DNA from: Enterobacteriaceae bacterium LSJC7 | GTDB lineage: Bacteria > Pseudomonadota > Gammaproteobacteria > Enterobacterales > Enterobacteriaceae | Reading direction: 5' to 3' | Assembly (NCBI GenBank): GCA_000302695.1 | Contig: AMFN01000003.1 | Span: forward strand, 62,001 to 126,000 | DNA: 64,000 nt | Part shown: piece after piece, positions 12,148 through 20,522 of the stretch | Position numbering within the stretch: position 1 is the first letter of the stretch | Layout: the number at the start of each line of letters is the position of its first letter | Translations under genes and position numbers: made by a program | The notes under the pieces: model-generated | The model's database searches: none | The model's input: the letters and a program-made list of their open reading frames with translations, nothing else | Told to the model about the DNA's origin: nothing

Positions 12148-12170
12148 ATGCATTAATCAGGATAATGCAT
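12148..12170. promoter_or_regulatory. LysR-type operator between divergent genes
   Basis: ATGCATTA (12148-12155) and TAATGCAT (12163-12170) are perfect inverted 8-bp arms with a 7-bp spacer, and fit the T-N11-A LysR box. A second outer inverted repeat, ATCGTTTC (12122-12129) and GAAACGAT (12177-12184), encloses it. Both lie between the LysR and glycosidase starts. Confidence 0.6.
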
Positions 12171-12249
12171 ATCCGTGAAACGATCGTTTGTCCACCGAAA
12201 AAACAAGGGATTAAATGAGTCCATAACACTCAGAAATAAGAGGTGCCCA

Positions 12250-13575
12250 GTGGACGGTTTAAAAGTAGTTGTAATAGGCGCAGGTTCGAGCTACACGCCA
12301 GAACTGATGGAAGGGATTATTAAGCGCCAGCATGAGTTCCCGGTTCGCGAGCTATGGTTGGTCGATATTGAAGATGGACGTGAAAAGATGGCCATCATCG
12401 GCGGGCTGACGCGCAGGATGTTACAAAAGAATGGCCTGGATATTCCGGTCTTTGAAACGCTCGATCGTGAGCAGGCTCTTGCCGGTGCTGACTTTGTCTG
12501 TTCACAGTTCCGGGTAGGCTGCCTTGAGGCACGCATCAGCGACGAACGCATTTCGCTTAAATATGACATGATTGGCCAGGAGACTAATGGCCTGGGTGGT
12601 TTTGCCAATGCCTGCCGGACGATTCCTGTTGCGCTTGAAATAGCCGCCGAGATGGAACGGTTGTGCCCTGAGGCGTGGCTGCTGAATTTTACTAATCCCT
12701 CAGGTATGGTCACGGAAGCAATACTCAAACACAGCTCAATAAAAACGGTGGGCCTGTGTAATGTTCCGGTCATCATGCAAAAAGGCATTGCTGGCATGTA
12801 CGGCACAGAAGATATCAATGACTTTATCATGCAGGTCGCTGGACTGAATCACTTCATCTTTGCCCGTCACGTCTGGTACAAAGGCAAAGATATTATTCCC
12901 GACATCATTAGCAATATCGACAAGGGCAATGACCCGACGATCCCGAAAAACATCCCGCCGTTTAAATGGCCTGAAGGCATGCTCAAAAACCTGGGAATGC
13001 TGCCGTGCCCATATCATCGCTACTACTATATGAGCGATGACATGTACCGCCAGGAGCTCAGCGAAGCGAAAGGCGAGGGCACACGTGGTGAAGTGGTGAA
13101 ACTGCTGGAGCAGGAGCTATTTGCTATTTATCGTGACCCTGAACTTGCACAAAAACCGAAAGCACTGGAGGGCCGCGGTGGGCAATATTATTCTGACGCC
13201 GCCTGCGAGTTGATGAGCGCGATTTACAATGACAAACGCATCATTATGCACGTCAATACGCGCAACAATGGTGCGATAACGGGTCTGCCTGATAACTGCG
13301 CCGTTGAAGTCAGTTCGATGATAACCAGCGCTGGGCCATTACCACTCAACGTTGAGCCTTTCCCGGATGACATCCTGAGACAGATTCAGCTGATGAAAAC
13401 CTTCGAAGAACTGACAATCGAGGCCGCCATTACCGGAGACAGACATACTGCCTGGCGCGGACTGGTAATTAATCCGCTGATTAAAAGCGGTAACATTCTT
13501 GAACAGGCTTTAGATGAGGTTATCGAACATAACAGAACGTACATGCCCAGGTTTCACCGGCAAAACCTGAGCTGA
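12250..13575 (+). CDS. 6-phospho-beta-glucosidase-like enzyme, glycoside hydrolase family 4
   Basis: About 441 residues from a GTG at 12250 preceded by AAGAGG at 6 bases; an in-frame extension to 12175 would exceed the usual family length. GH4 hallmarks are present: the NAD-binding loop VIGAGSSYTPELMEG at the N-terminus, LLNFTNPSGM, the metal-ligand cysteine in GLCNVP and the histidine in GLNHFIFA. GH4 enzymes use NAD+ and Mn2+ to cleave phosphorylated disaccharides by a redox mechanism; LicH/CelF are close models. No phosphotransferase genes are adjacent, so its sugar must enter through a transporter encoded elsewhere. Likely controlled by the divergent LysR protein. Confidence 0.88.
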   Translation: MDGLKVVVIGAGSSYTPELMEGIIKRQHEFPVRELWLVDIEDGREKMAIIGGLTRRMLQKNGLDIPVFETLDREQALAGADFVCSQFRVGCLEARISDERISLKYDMIGQETNGLGGFANACRTIPVALEIAAEMERLCPEAWLLNFTNPSGMVTEAILKHSSIKTVGLCNVPVIMQKGIAGMYGTEDINDFIMQVAGLNHFIFARHVWYKGKDIIPDIISNIDKGNDPTIPKNIPPFKWPEGMLKNLGMLPCPYHRYYYMSDDMYRQELSEAKGEGTRGEVVKLLEQELFAIYRDPELAQKPKALEGRGGQYYSDAACELMSAIYNDKRIIMHVNTRNNGAITGLPDNCAVEVSSMITSAGPLPLNVEPFPDDILRQIQLMKTFEELTIEAAITGDRHTAWRGLVINPLIKSGNILEQALDEVIEHNRTYMPRFHRQNLS

Positions 13576-13595
13576 GCGGCTACGCAAAGGTGTTC

Positions 13596-13624
13596 AAAAA
13601 AGCGGGGGAGGACTCCGCTTTTTT
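13596..13624. terminator. strong bidirectional intrinsic terminator
   Basis: AAAAAAGCGG and CCGCTTTTTT form a perfect 10-bp stem with a 9-nt loop, ending in T6 on the plus strand and, by symmetry, U-rich on the minus strand. It separates the plus-strand glycosidase from the minus-strand maiA end. Confidence 0.85.
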
Positions 13625-13695
13625 GACAGGGTTATCCGTGGCGATTCAGTGAATGTTGTCAGGAACGCTGCGTGAGATATGTTATCCGCACACCA

Positions 13696-14385
13696 TTATT
13701 TCCCTGGAATACTCATCTGCTGCGCTGTGAATTCCACAGCCTCCGGGCTGGCGCGCTGAAACGCCGCCACCTCGGCACAGGCTTTGTCCACCGCGCTGAT
13801 TCTCCCCAGACTATCCAGCTTCACTCCCCAGCGGCGGGCGTTATACAGCTGTGGGATCAGCGCACAGTCGGCAAGCCCCGGCGTGTCGCCAAAGCAGAAG
13901 CTGCCGCGAAAATCGGCGTGATCCAGCATCTGCTCAAACGCCCGCAGGCCAGCGGCAATATTGTCGCGATTCCACTGCGCGCGAGCGTCGCTTCCAGCCA
14001 GCGCCTCAACCTTGTCCAGCGTTGACAGATTCGACAGCGGATGAATATCGCAGGCCACTATCTGCGCCAGCGCGCGCACCCGCGCCCTGGCTGCGGCCGA
14101 GGTCGGCAGGAGCGGTAGCGCAGTCCGCGTCTCTTCAAGATAGTCGATAATCGCCAACGACTGGGTCAGCAACAGACCATCAATAGCCAGGACCGGCACC
14201 CGCCCCAGCGGGTTGAGCAGGAGATGCTGCGGGCTGCGCTGCACGCCCGCGGCTAAGTCCACCGCCACCCGCTGCCAGGCAATGTTTTTCAGTTCCAGTG
14301 CAATGCGAACCCGGAACGACGCCGACGAGCGCCAGTAGTCGTACAGCACCACGTCTGAACCGCGGGTAGAGGCTGACGCGTTCAT
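13696..14385 (-). CDS. maiA: maleylacetoacetate isomerase (zeta-class glutathione transferase)
   Basis: About 229 residues from an ATG at 14385 that overlaps the stop of the fumarylacetoacetase gene (ATGA), implying coupled translation. The zeta-GST motif appears as DYWRSSASFRVRIALELK, with Ala where many homologues have Cys in SSC; bacterial members often vary there. The GST C-terminal domain follows. It isomerises maleylacetoacetate to fumarylacetoacetate using glutathione, between HmgA and FahA in tyrosine/phenylalanine breakdown. Last gene of the hmgA-fahA-maiA operon. Confidence 0.9.
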   Translation of the reverse strand: MNASASTRGSDVVLYDYWRSSASFRVRIALELKNIAWQRVAVDLAAGVQRSPQHLLLNPLGRVPVLAIDGLLLTQSLAIIDYLEETRTALPLLPTSAAARARVRALAQIVACDIHPLSNLSTLDKVEALAGSDARAQWNRDNIAAGLRAFEQMLDHADFRGSFCFGDTPGLADCALIPQLYNARRWGVKLDSLGRISAVDKACAEVAAFQRASPEAVEFTAQQMSIPGK

Positions 14386-15593
14386 GACTCGTTCCTTGCG
14401 GGCGTAACGGTGCCGCTGCACGGACCAAAGCCTATGCGATAGTCCTTACCCTCGGCCCAGGCGAAGAGGGCGATTTCATCGCCGTCTTCAATAAACAAGC
14501 GCGTCTGACCGTTTACCGTCACCGGGCTGGTACCGGCCTTTGTCATCTCCAGCAGCGCACCGGTCTGGTCGGGCGTGGGGCCGGAAATGGTGCCGGAACC
14601 GAGCAGATCCCCCACCCGCATTGGGCAGCCGGACGAGGTGTGGTGCGCCAGCTGCTGGGCGCTGGAGTAGTACATCACGCGGTAGTTGGTCTGGCCCATC
14701 GTCTGGCCGTTCATGGTCCAGCCGATGGTCATATCGTAAAAGCCAGGCCGCTGTTCGCGCAGGTACGGTAGCAGCGGATGGTCGCGCTGGGCACCTTCAC
14801 AGCGAAACGGCTCCAGCGCCTGCTGGTCGACAATCCAGGGGCCGATGGTGGTCGCCAGTGCTTTAGCCTGAAACGGTCCGAGCGGCTGATACTCCCACGC
14901 CTGCACGTCGCGCGCCGACCAGTCGTTAAGCAGCACGTAGCCAAAAATCAGGTCTTCTGCCTGCTCCACGCTCAGCCGCTCGCCCATCTGGCTGTTGCCG
15001 CCGATGACGGCGCCGAGCTCCAGCTCAAGATCGAGCCGCCGCGTCGGTAGCCACTCAGGACCGTCTTTTCCCGCCAGTTGCCCCATTGGGCGACGCACTG
15101 GCGTGCCCGACACCACCACCGACGACGCGCGCCCGTTGTAGCCAATTGGCATGTGGGTCCACTGCGGCGGCAGCGCGTTCTCCGGGCCGCGAAACAGCAC
15201 ACCGACGTTAAAGGCATGATTTTTTGAGGCGTAGAAATCGGTAAATTCCGTCACCCGGATCGGCAGATGCAGCTGCGCCTGTGCCATTGGCACCAGTGGC
15301 AGGCTGTCGTCACCGCCCTCGGCCAGAAGCTCGGTCAGGCGCTGTCGCACCGCGCGCCATTTATCGCGCCCGAGAGCCATAAAGTCGTTGAGTTGCGGGC
15401 GGGCGAAGGTGCCGCCAGCGTCCAGCAGTCCGCGCGCCTCGCAGGCCGCGAGGTCAACAATCGCATCGCCAATTGCCACACCACAGCGCGCCGGGCTGTC
15501 TGCGGTGGAGAACACTCCCCACGGCAAATTGTTGAGCGGGAAAGGGCACTGCGGCACGTTGGCGCTTTTCACCCAGGAACGTAATAGCGTCAT
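14382..15593 (-). CDS. fahA: fumarylacetoacetase
   Basis: The 403-residue protein shows the FAH fold: an N-terminal SH3-like domain with NNLPWGVFS, then the catalytic domain with TEFTDFYASKNHAFNVG (metal-ligand Asp and catalytic His), metal-ligand acids in RLDLELELGAVIGG, and LLNDWSARDVQAWEY. It hydrolyses 4-fumarylacetoacetate to fumarate and acetoacetate, the last step of homogentisate catabolism. It lies 23 bases after hmgA on the same strand. The start may be a little downstream of 15593, but the N-terminal motif fixes it to within about 20 residues. Confidence 0.93.
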   Translation of the reverse strand: MTLLRSWVKSANVPQCPFPLNNLPWGVFSTADSPARCGVAIGDAIVDLAACEARGLLDAGGTFARPQLNDFMALGRDKWRAVRQRLTELLAEGGDDSLPLVPMAQAQLHLPIRVTEFTDFYASKNHAFNVGVLFRGPENALPPQWTHMPIGYNGRASSVVVSGTPVRRPMGQLAGKDGPEWLPTRRLDLELELGAVIGGNSQMGERLSVEQAEDLIFGYVLLNDWSARDVQAWEYQPLGPFQAKALATTIGPWIVDQQALEPFRCEGAQRDHPLLPYLREQRPGFYDMTIGWTMNGQTMGQTNYRVMYYSSAQQLAHHTSSGCPMRVGDLLGSGTISGPTPDQTGALLEMTKAGTSPVTVNGQTRLFIEDGDEIALFAWAEGKDYRIGFGPCSGTVTPARNES

Positions 15594-15616
15594 GGTGATT
15601 CTCCTTCATTGTGCAA

Positions 15617-16978
15617 TCATTTAAGGCCAGGTGTGCCGTCAAATTTTTTCTCCAGAGTGCGCCATACCGCCTGATAGTCCTGCTGCATCGGCGCCTCCTG
15701 CGCGGCAAACGGCGTGAGCTGCTGGGGAAAGCGTGTCTCAAACATGAAGCTCATGGTTTCGCTGAGTCTTTCTGGCACCAGCGCTTCTTCGGTAGCGTGG
15801 TCAAAAGCCTGACGATCGGGGCCGTGGGGCAGCATGCAGTTATGCAGGCTCATGGAACCTGGCATAAAACCGTCGGGTTTGGCGTCATACACGCCGTAGA
15901 TATTGCCCATCAGCTCGGACATCACGTTTTTGTGATACCAGGGTGGGCGAAAGCTGTTTTCCGCCACCAGCCAGCGTTCACGAAACAGGACAAAGTCGAT
16001 GTTGGCCGTGCCTTCCTGCCCCGACGGCGCAGTCAGCACGGTGAAGATTGACGGATCTGGATGATCGAACAGAATCGCGCCCACCGGTGAGTAGGTGCGC
16101 AGATCGTATTTGTACGGGCAGTAGTTACCGTGCCAGGCCACCACGTCGAGCGGCGAATGGTCAATCCAGGTTTCGTGAAAGGTGCCGCACCACTTGATGA
16201 CCACCCGTGAAGGCGCGTCGCGGTCTTCAAACGCCGCCACCGGGCATTTGAAATCGCGCGGGTTGGCCAGGCAGTTCGCGCCGATAGGACCACGGTTAGG
16301 CAAATCGAATTTTTGGCCGTAGTTTTCACACACAAAGCCGCGGGCCGGCCCGGAAATCACCTCAACCCGATACACCAGGCCGCGCGGCAGAATGGCAATC
16401 TCCTGCGGGCCGACGTCGATAACACCCAATTCAGTACAAAAGCGCAGTTCGCCCTCCTGCGGCACCACCAGCAGTTCGCCGTCAGCGGAGAAGAAATATT
16501 CATCCTGCATCGAATGCGTCACCAGATAGATATGGCTTGCCATGCCGCTCTGGAGCGTGACGTCACCGGCGCTGGTCATGGTGCGCATGCCGGTTATCCA
16601 ATTGAGAGATTCGCCGCTGTGCTCCAGGGGGTCCCAACGGTACTGACCGAGACTGCTGAGCCCGGGCGTGAGGCAGGGCGCAGAGCGCCACAGCGGCAAC
16701 TCGATGGGCGTGAAAGCGTTGACGTGGCGCACGGAAGGGCGAATGCGGTAGCACCAGCTGCGCTCATTCTGGCCGCGTGGCGCGGTGAAGGCAGTGCCAG
16801 ACAGCTGCTCGGCATAGAGGCCGTAGCCGCATTTCTGCGGACTGTTCTGACCCTGAGGCAAGGCGCCGGGCAGCGCTTCGGTTTCAAAATCGTTACCAAA
16901 ACCCGGCATGTAGCCCGGGGTGATGCTGCCGTTTGAGGGGGCTCGGACCAGGGCGTCAGACGAACGTTGTGTGTTCAT
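15617..16978 (-). CDS. hmgA: homogentisate 1,2-dioxygenase
   Basis: The 453-residue protein begins with the family signature [20 protein letters not shown] and ends with the iron-binding cupin: His and Glu in [18 protein letters not shown] and His in MLPHGPD. It opens the ring of homogentisate to maleylacetoacetate with Fe(II) and O2. It leads the hmgA-fahA-maiA operon. Its promoter region shares 143 bp with a divergent MarR regulator and contains two copies of a repeated inverted motif. No 4-hydroxyphenylpyruvate dioxygenase gene is visible, so supply of homogentisate depends on another locus or on uptake. Confidence 0.95.
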   Translation of the reverse strand: MNTQRSSDALVRAPSNGSITPGYMPGFGNDFETEALPGALPQGQNSPQKCGYGLYAEQLSGTAFTAPRGQNERSWCYRIRPSVRHVNAFTPIELPLWRSAPCLTPGLSSLGQYRWDPLEHSGESLNWITGMRTMTSAGDVTLQSGMASHIYLVTHSMQDEYFFSADGELLVVPQEGELRFCTELGVIDVGPQEIAILPRGLVYRVEVISGPARGFVCENYGQKFDLPNRGPIGANCLANPRDFKCPVAAFEDRDAPSRVVIKWCGTFHETWIDHSPLDVVAWHGNYCPYKYDLRTYSPVGAILFDHPDPSIFTVLTAPSGQEGTANIDFVLFRERWLVAENSFRPPWYHKNVMSELMGNIYGVYDAKPDGFMPGSMSLHNCMLPHGPDRQAFDHATEEALVPERLSETMSFMFETRFPQQLTPFAAQEAPMQQDYQAVWRTLEKKFDGTPGLK

Positions 16979-16995
16979 AACAACCTCCAGACATA

Positions 16996-17013
16996 TCGTT
17001 GCTGATGCAATGA
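16996..17013. promoter_or_regulatory. putative MarR operator 1 (hmgA/marR intergenic)
   Basis: TCGTTGC-TGAT-GCAATGA is an inverted repeat (6 of 7 arm positions pair), 18 bp upstream of hmgA, which places it in the leader or promoter. The same 7-4-7 motif recurs at 18023 and 18136. Confidence 0.65.
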
Positions 17014-17021
17014 AATCTATG

Positions 17022-17036
17022 TTTCATTTGCAACGA
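17022..17036. promoter_or_regulatory. putative MarR operator 2, one good half-site
   Basis: On the minus strand this reads TCGTTGCAAATGAAA: one intact TCGTTGC half and a degenerate second half (AATGA). It lies between hmgA and the plus-strand MarR gene, 8 bp from operator 1. Confidence 0.5.
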
Positions 17037-17121
17037 TGTCAAACCGCCGTATTGTGTCAGAATGTTGCTATGATAGTTTCGTCTATGATTATTTACCGCA
17101 ATATCGCGCCGAAGGGGCCAA

Positions 17122-17550
17122 ATGTCTTTTGAACTCAATCGTTTTTTACCGTATTTGCTTAGCGTGGCTTCCGCTCAGGTAAGCCGACGCTTTGCCGAAT
17201 GCTATACGCCGGTGTCCGGGCTGAACGTGCCGGAGTGGCGGGTACTGGCGCACCTGTACCGCGAAGGTGAGGTGAGTGTGCGCGATATTAACGTGCGCGT
17301 GAATCTGGATAAGTCGATGGTAAGCCGGGCGGCGACGCGGCTTGAGGAAGCAGGCCTGCTGCACAAAACCGCTAACAGCGTTGACCGGCGGCTAATTGTG
17401 CTGGCGCTGACCGCGGACGGCCAGGCGCTGATGCAGCGGCTCGAACACATAGCCGACGATTTTCAGGCCACGTTGATAAAAACGCTGGGAGACGATGCAG
17501 CAGCAGTCACCCGCGCGCTGGAGAAACTGTCACAGGTCGGGAACCGCTGA
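17122..17550 (+). CDS. MarR-family regulator of the homogentisate block
   Basis: The 142-residue winged-helix protein has the MarR pattern: EWRVLAHLYREGEVSVRDI, then the recognition region VNLDKSMVSRAATRLEEAGLL and the wing SVDRRLIVLALT. It is divergent from hmgA and ends 5 bp from the end of a second, convergent MarR gene that is clearly a paralogue in the recognition region. MarR proteins usually repress catabolic operons until an aromatic acid binds. Homogentisate or a precursor is the expected ligand (inference). Confidence 0.85.
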   Translation: MSFELNRFLPYLLSVASAQVSRRFAECYTPVSGLNVPEWRVLAHLYREGEVSVRDINVRVNLDKSMVSRAATRLEEAGLLHKTANSVDRRLIVLALTADGQALMQRLEHIADDFQATLIKTLGDDAAAVTRALEKLSQVGNR

Positions 17551-17555
17551 AGGGG

Positions 17556-17999
17556 TCATTGCTGTTTTTGATTCAGACTGGCGAGCGCCTGATGCAAAGC
17601 CCCGAGACCGCGTTCCAGCGCGTGGCGGTCGTCTTCGTCCATCGCTTTAAGAATGTCGTTCGCCTTTTTCTCCACGTGGCTAAACGCTTCGCTGAACCGG
17701 TCGCGGCCGCACTGGGTGATTGAATAGCAGCGCAGCCGCCGATCGGTGGGGTGCGTCTCGCTGGTGATCAGCTCGCGGGCGCGCAGCCTGGCCGCAGCAC
17801 GGCTGACCTGCACTTTGTCCAGCGAAGTGCGCTGTGCTATCTGCACGGAGTCCAGCGTGCCGGCCTCTTCAAGCAAAAACAGCAGCCGCCACTCTTCGCG
17901 TGAAAACCCAAACCTCTGGCCATACACCTCATGTAGCAACCGCGTAACGTCTTTAGCCACAACGGCCAGACGATAGGGAAGGAATGTGTCAATACGCAC
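17556..17999 (-). CDS. second MarR-family regulator, beside the MHS transporter
   Basis: The 147-residue MarR protein has its recognition region at TSLDKVQVSRAAARLRARELI and wing at HPTDRRLRCYSIT. The shared LDKxxVSRAAxRL segment makes it a close relative of the regulator at 17122, to which it is convergent. It is divergent from the MHS transporter gene, and the 237-bp gap between them carries three motif copies. Possibly it controls uptake while the other controls catabolism, or both bind the same operators. Confidence 0.83.
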   Translation of the reverse strand: MRIDTFLPYRLAVVAKDVTRLLHEVYGQRFGFSREEWRLLFLLEEAGTLDSVQIAQRTSLDKVQVSRAAARLRARELITSETHPTDRRLRCYSITQCGRDRFSEAFSHVEKKANDILKAMDEDDRHALERGLGALHQALASLNQKQQ

Positions 18000-18022
18000 G
18001 GCAGCTCCTTGCTATGACCATT

Positions 18023-18040
18023 TCGTTGCGAATGCAATGA
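18023..18040. promoter_or_regulatory. putative MarR operator 3
   Basis: TCGTTGC-GAAT-GCAATGA has the same 7-4-7 layout as operator 1. It lies 24 bp upstream of the minus-strand MarR gene. Confidence 0.65.
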
Positions 18041-18135
18041 CATCACATTCTGCCGCTTTTTTTTGCGCCTGAAAAGCCCTCGTGCGGCCTCAGGATTAGT
18101 GATTGGGTGTTTTGTGAGCATAATCACAACCCCAA

Positions 18136-18153
18136 TCATTGCGACTGCAATGA
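18136..18153. promoter_or_regulatory. putative MarR operator 4, perfect palindrome
   Basis: TCATTGC-GACT-GCAATGA is the best copy: both 7-bp arms pair perfectly. It sits in the promoter region of the MHS transporter gene, about 85 bp before the start. Confidence 0.7.
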
Positions 18154-18161
18154 CATTGACA

Positions 18162-18174
18162 TCGTTGCAAATGA
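18162..18174. promoter_or_regulatory. putative MarR operator 5, half-site
   Basis: TCGTTGCAAATGA repeats the one-and-a-half-site form of operator 2, beginning 9 bp after the end of operator 4. Confidence 0.5.
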
Positions 18175-18236
18175 TACGATTATTTAACTCATCGCCTGCC
18201 TTGCTACATCGGCAGATCAACGTGAGGGGAATCATC

Positions 18237-19559
18237 GTGTCTCGTTCAACGCCCGAAGAAAACGTGACGCCATCCAGCGTCGCTGGCAGCTCGGTACGGC
18301 TGCTGTTCGCCGCCAGTATTGGAAGCATCATCGAATGGTACGACTTTGCCGTATTTGCCTTTTGCGCGGCGTTAGTGTTCAACAACGTCTTTTTCCCCGA
18401 AGCCAGCCCTGTGGTAGGTTTGATTGCGGCGCTCATGACCCAGGCAGGGGGGTTTATTGCCCGTCCGGCGGGAGGTTGGTTTTTCGGCATTCTAGGTGAC
18501 AAAATTGGCCGCAAGCGAGCGCTGGTCATCAGTTTATACCTGATGGGCGGTGCAACGCTGGCAATGGGGCTGTTGCCCACCTGGCAGCAAGCAGGCATCC
18601 TCGCGCCGCTCCTGCTGCTTATTCTTCGCCTGCTGCAGGGCTTTGCCATCGGCGGTGAGTCCACCGGTGCGCTGGTGATGATTGCCGAGAGCCTACCGGC
18701 ACGCCAACGCGGACTGTGGACCGGCTTCCCGATGATCGGCGGTCCGACCGGCAACCTGCTCGCCACCTCGGCGATAGGCGCGGTGATCGGCGTATTTGGC
18801 TCTCCGGCGTTCAGCGAGTGGGCGTGGCGCATCCCGTTTCTGGCCTCGGTGGTGCTGATTGGCGTGGGTGCATGGGTACGGCGCAAGGTGGAAGAGTCAC
18901 CGGCGTTTCAGCACATTCAGTCGCAACATCAGGGTCCAGCGAAGGCACCGCTGCGCGAAGCGCTGACGCTGCACTGGCGCAATATGCTGCGGGTGCTGAT
19001 AGTGAAAACCGGTGAAAGCGCGTTGTTCTATCTGTTTTCGTCGTTCTTTATCATTCTCGCCACCGTGTTTTTAAACGCGCCGCGCGAACAGGCCCTGACC
19101 GCGATGTTCGTCGGTTCGCTGGCGGAAGTGGTATTTATCCTGGCCGCGGGCGCGCTGGCGGACCGCATCGGACGGCGCATCGTCACCATTGTCGGTTTTG
19201 TGGGCGGCACAGCTGCCGGGTTCTTTCTGTTCGCCCTTGAACCAGGAGCCAGCGCCACGCTGCTGACGCTCTCAACCGTCGTCACGCTGTCGTTTCACGG
19301 CATTATTGTGGGCGGGATGTCGCCATGGTTTACCGAGCTGTTTCCGGCACGGGTACGCTTTACCGCCATGTCTACCTCGTATTCGCTGGCCACAGTGCTC
19401 GGTGGTGCGCTGTCACCGGTGATTGGTACCTGGCTGCTGAATCTTTATGGCGTGCCGTTCGCAGTGGCTATCTACGCGGCTCTGATGGCCATCCCGGCTA
19501 TTTATGTGATGCTGACCTCGCCGGAAACAAAGGGCAGGGATTTAATCGACCACCGGTGA
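18237..19559 (+). CDS. MHS-family aromatic acid or metabolite:H+ symporter (MFS)
   Basis: About 440 residues from a GTG at 18237 preceded by GAGGGGA; the frame is open further upstream (to 18063) but that stretch overlaps the operators. Family marks are the first helix with SIGSIIEWYDFAVFAF, the MFS loop GDKIGRKRA between helices 2 and 3, a repeat at ADRIGRR between helices 8 and 9, and 12 predicted membrane spans. MHS transporters (ShiA, ProP, KgtP, PcaT relatives) import organic acids with protons. Placement beside hmgA suggests an aromatic acid such as homogentisate or hydroxyphenylacetate. Confidence 0.85.
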   Translation: MSRSTPEENVTPSSVAGSSVRLLFAASIGSIIEWYDFAVFAFCAALVFNNVFFPEASPVVGLIAALMTQAGGFIARPAGGWFFGILGDKIGRKRALVISLYLMGGATLAMGLLPTWQQAGILAPLLLLILRLLQGFAIGGESTGALVMIAESLPARQRGLWTGFPMIGGPTGNLLATSAIGAVIGVFGSPAFSEWAWRIPFLASVVLIGVGAWVRRKVEESPAFQHIQSQHQGPAKAPLREALTLHWRNMLRVLIVKTGESALFYLFSSFFIILATVFLNAPREQALTAMFVGSLAEVVFILAAGALADRIGRRIVTIVGFVGGTAAGFFLFALEPGASATLLTLSTVVTLSFHGIIVGGMSPWFTELFPARVRFTAMSTSYSLATVLGGALSPVIGTWLLNLYGVPFAVAIYAALMAIPAIYVMLTSPETKGRDLIDHR

Positions 19560-19566
19560 AACAAAC

Positions 19567-19876
19567 GTGCCTGCCGGGTTCTATACCTGATGAAGCCGCT
19601 ATCGAACTGGACGTTGTATTAAGACATTGGGTTTTAAATGAACGATGCTATGCAGCAGTGGGGCAGAACATGTAGACATGTCCGGCTTATTTCCCTGTCC
19701 TCAGCTGCGCGGAAACCCTGAATGAGCCGGTATTAATTCATCCGGGAACACCGGATGAAGCCGTCACAACACATGTTCTCGATGGCTTACTGTATTATCA
19801 CGCGACAAGCCTTACGCCTGTGACAAATCCTAATACCGCCATGAAATATCATCTCGTAATTGTTGCCGGATTGTAA
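19567..19876 (+). pseudogene. relic of an amidohydrolase (ACMSD-like)
   Basis: Two short open stretches read as pieces of one metal-dependent hydrolase: IPDEAAIELDVVLRHWVLN (before a TAG at 19673) and, in another frame from 19676, SCAETLNEPVLIHPGTPDEA up to a TAA at 19874. The order and spacing, with a helix then ExLxxPVxIHP, resemble the Amidohydrolase_2 family. There is no start codon, an internal stop and a frame change. The family call is by eye and tentative. Confidence 0.35.
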
Positions 19877-20066
19877 GTTAAATATTTTTCCACCAGGATT
19901 TTTCCCACTTAATAGCAGTGGTTTAATTTGCGTTTAAAAATTTAACGATCCATTATTTTACCAAAATAGGTTTTTTTAGATTTATATTCTAAATTGTAGC
20001 GTTATTGAACAGATGCATGGATGATTCTATCGAAGTAGTCCACTCCTGAAGAGTAATTGATCGTTT

Positions 20067-20162
20067 TTAGCCAGATAACATCGTTTTTGTTTTTATTTCA
20101 ACTTTGTCAGTAAATAATTCCAACACACAGTAAGAATGTTGTTTCATCCCTATTAAAAGCAT
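20067..20162 (-). CDS. 31-residue peptide with a Hok/PndA-like C-terminus
   Basis: An ATG at 20162 is preceded by an excellent AAGGAGG seven bases upstream. The peptide is MLLIGMKQHSY, then CVLELFTDKVEI and TKTMLSG. The SYCVLEL...VEI pattern resembles the C-terminal half of Hok-family toxins (SLCVLRL in PndA as I recall it), but the membrane helix that makes Hok toxic is missing. It may be a decayed toxin, a regulatory leader peptide or chance. The surrounding DNA is AT-rich and full of other relics. Confidence 0.3.
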   Translation of the reverse strand: MLLIGMKQHSYCVLELFTDKVEIKTKTMLSG

Positions 20163-20355
20163 TTTATAACCTCCTTGCTTTTTATTTTTACATGGTCTTA
20201 CTGCGTTACAGACAGAATGAACGTTAAAGAGAAATGTGCTACGGACAGATTGAAAGAAATCCTGTCTCAATACCAGCCACGGGTTAAGACAGCCATCTAG
20301 TTGGTGGCAGGATTGGTTATGCTAAGTGCTGTAGGATTTGCCAAACACTGGTATT

Positions 20356-20463
20356 ACAAAAAATCTGGAGTTAAAAGGCATTCTGATAGAGCCTCCACCC
20401 TGCGGTATTAACTACAATGGTGACCGATACAACAACCATTTCAAAACAAAAACAACTAAGTAA
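20356..20463 (+). pseudogene. relic of a minor fimbrial subunit
   Basis: An open stretch of 35 codons contains LELKGILIEPPPCGINYNGD. Minor pilins of the Pap/MR-P type characteristically carry xVxGxVIEPPPCTIN near the mature N-terminus, with this cysteine in the disulfide. The rest of the gene is gone on both sides. It lies 60 bp upstream of an MrpH-like adhesin, matching the subunit-then-adhesin order of MR/P-type operons, so it is probably the last trace of a deleted operon. Confidence 0.5.
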
Positions 20464-20522
20464 CCAAGTTGTTTAGCATAATTAGTTTCTAATCATAATT
20501 TATTTAAGCTCATGGGGTTTAT

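Noticed and set aside
16313-16936. Long open frame antisense to hmgA
   Set aside because: High-GC coding DNA often leaves the opposite strand open; no ribosome site or family pattern, while hmgA is certain.
19932-19954. ATTTAAC...ATTATTTTACC, a loose dif-like string that could mark the island's other end
   Set aside because: Spacing between the arms is wrong and the XerC arm does not match; AT-rich chance similarity.
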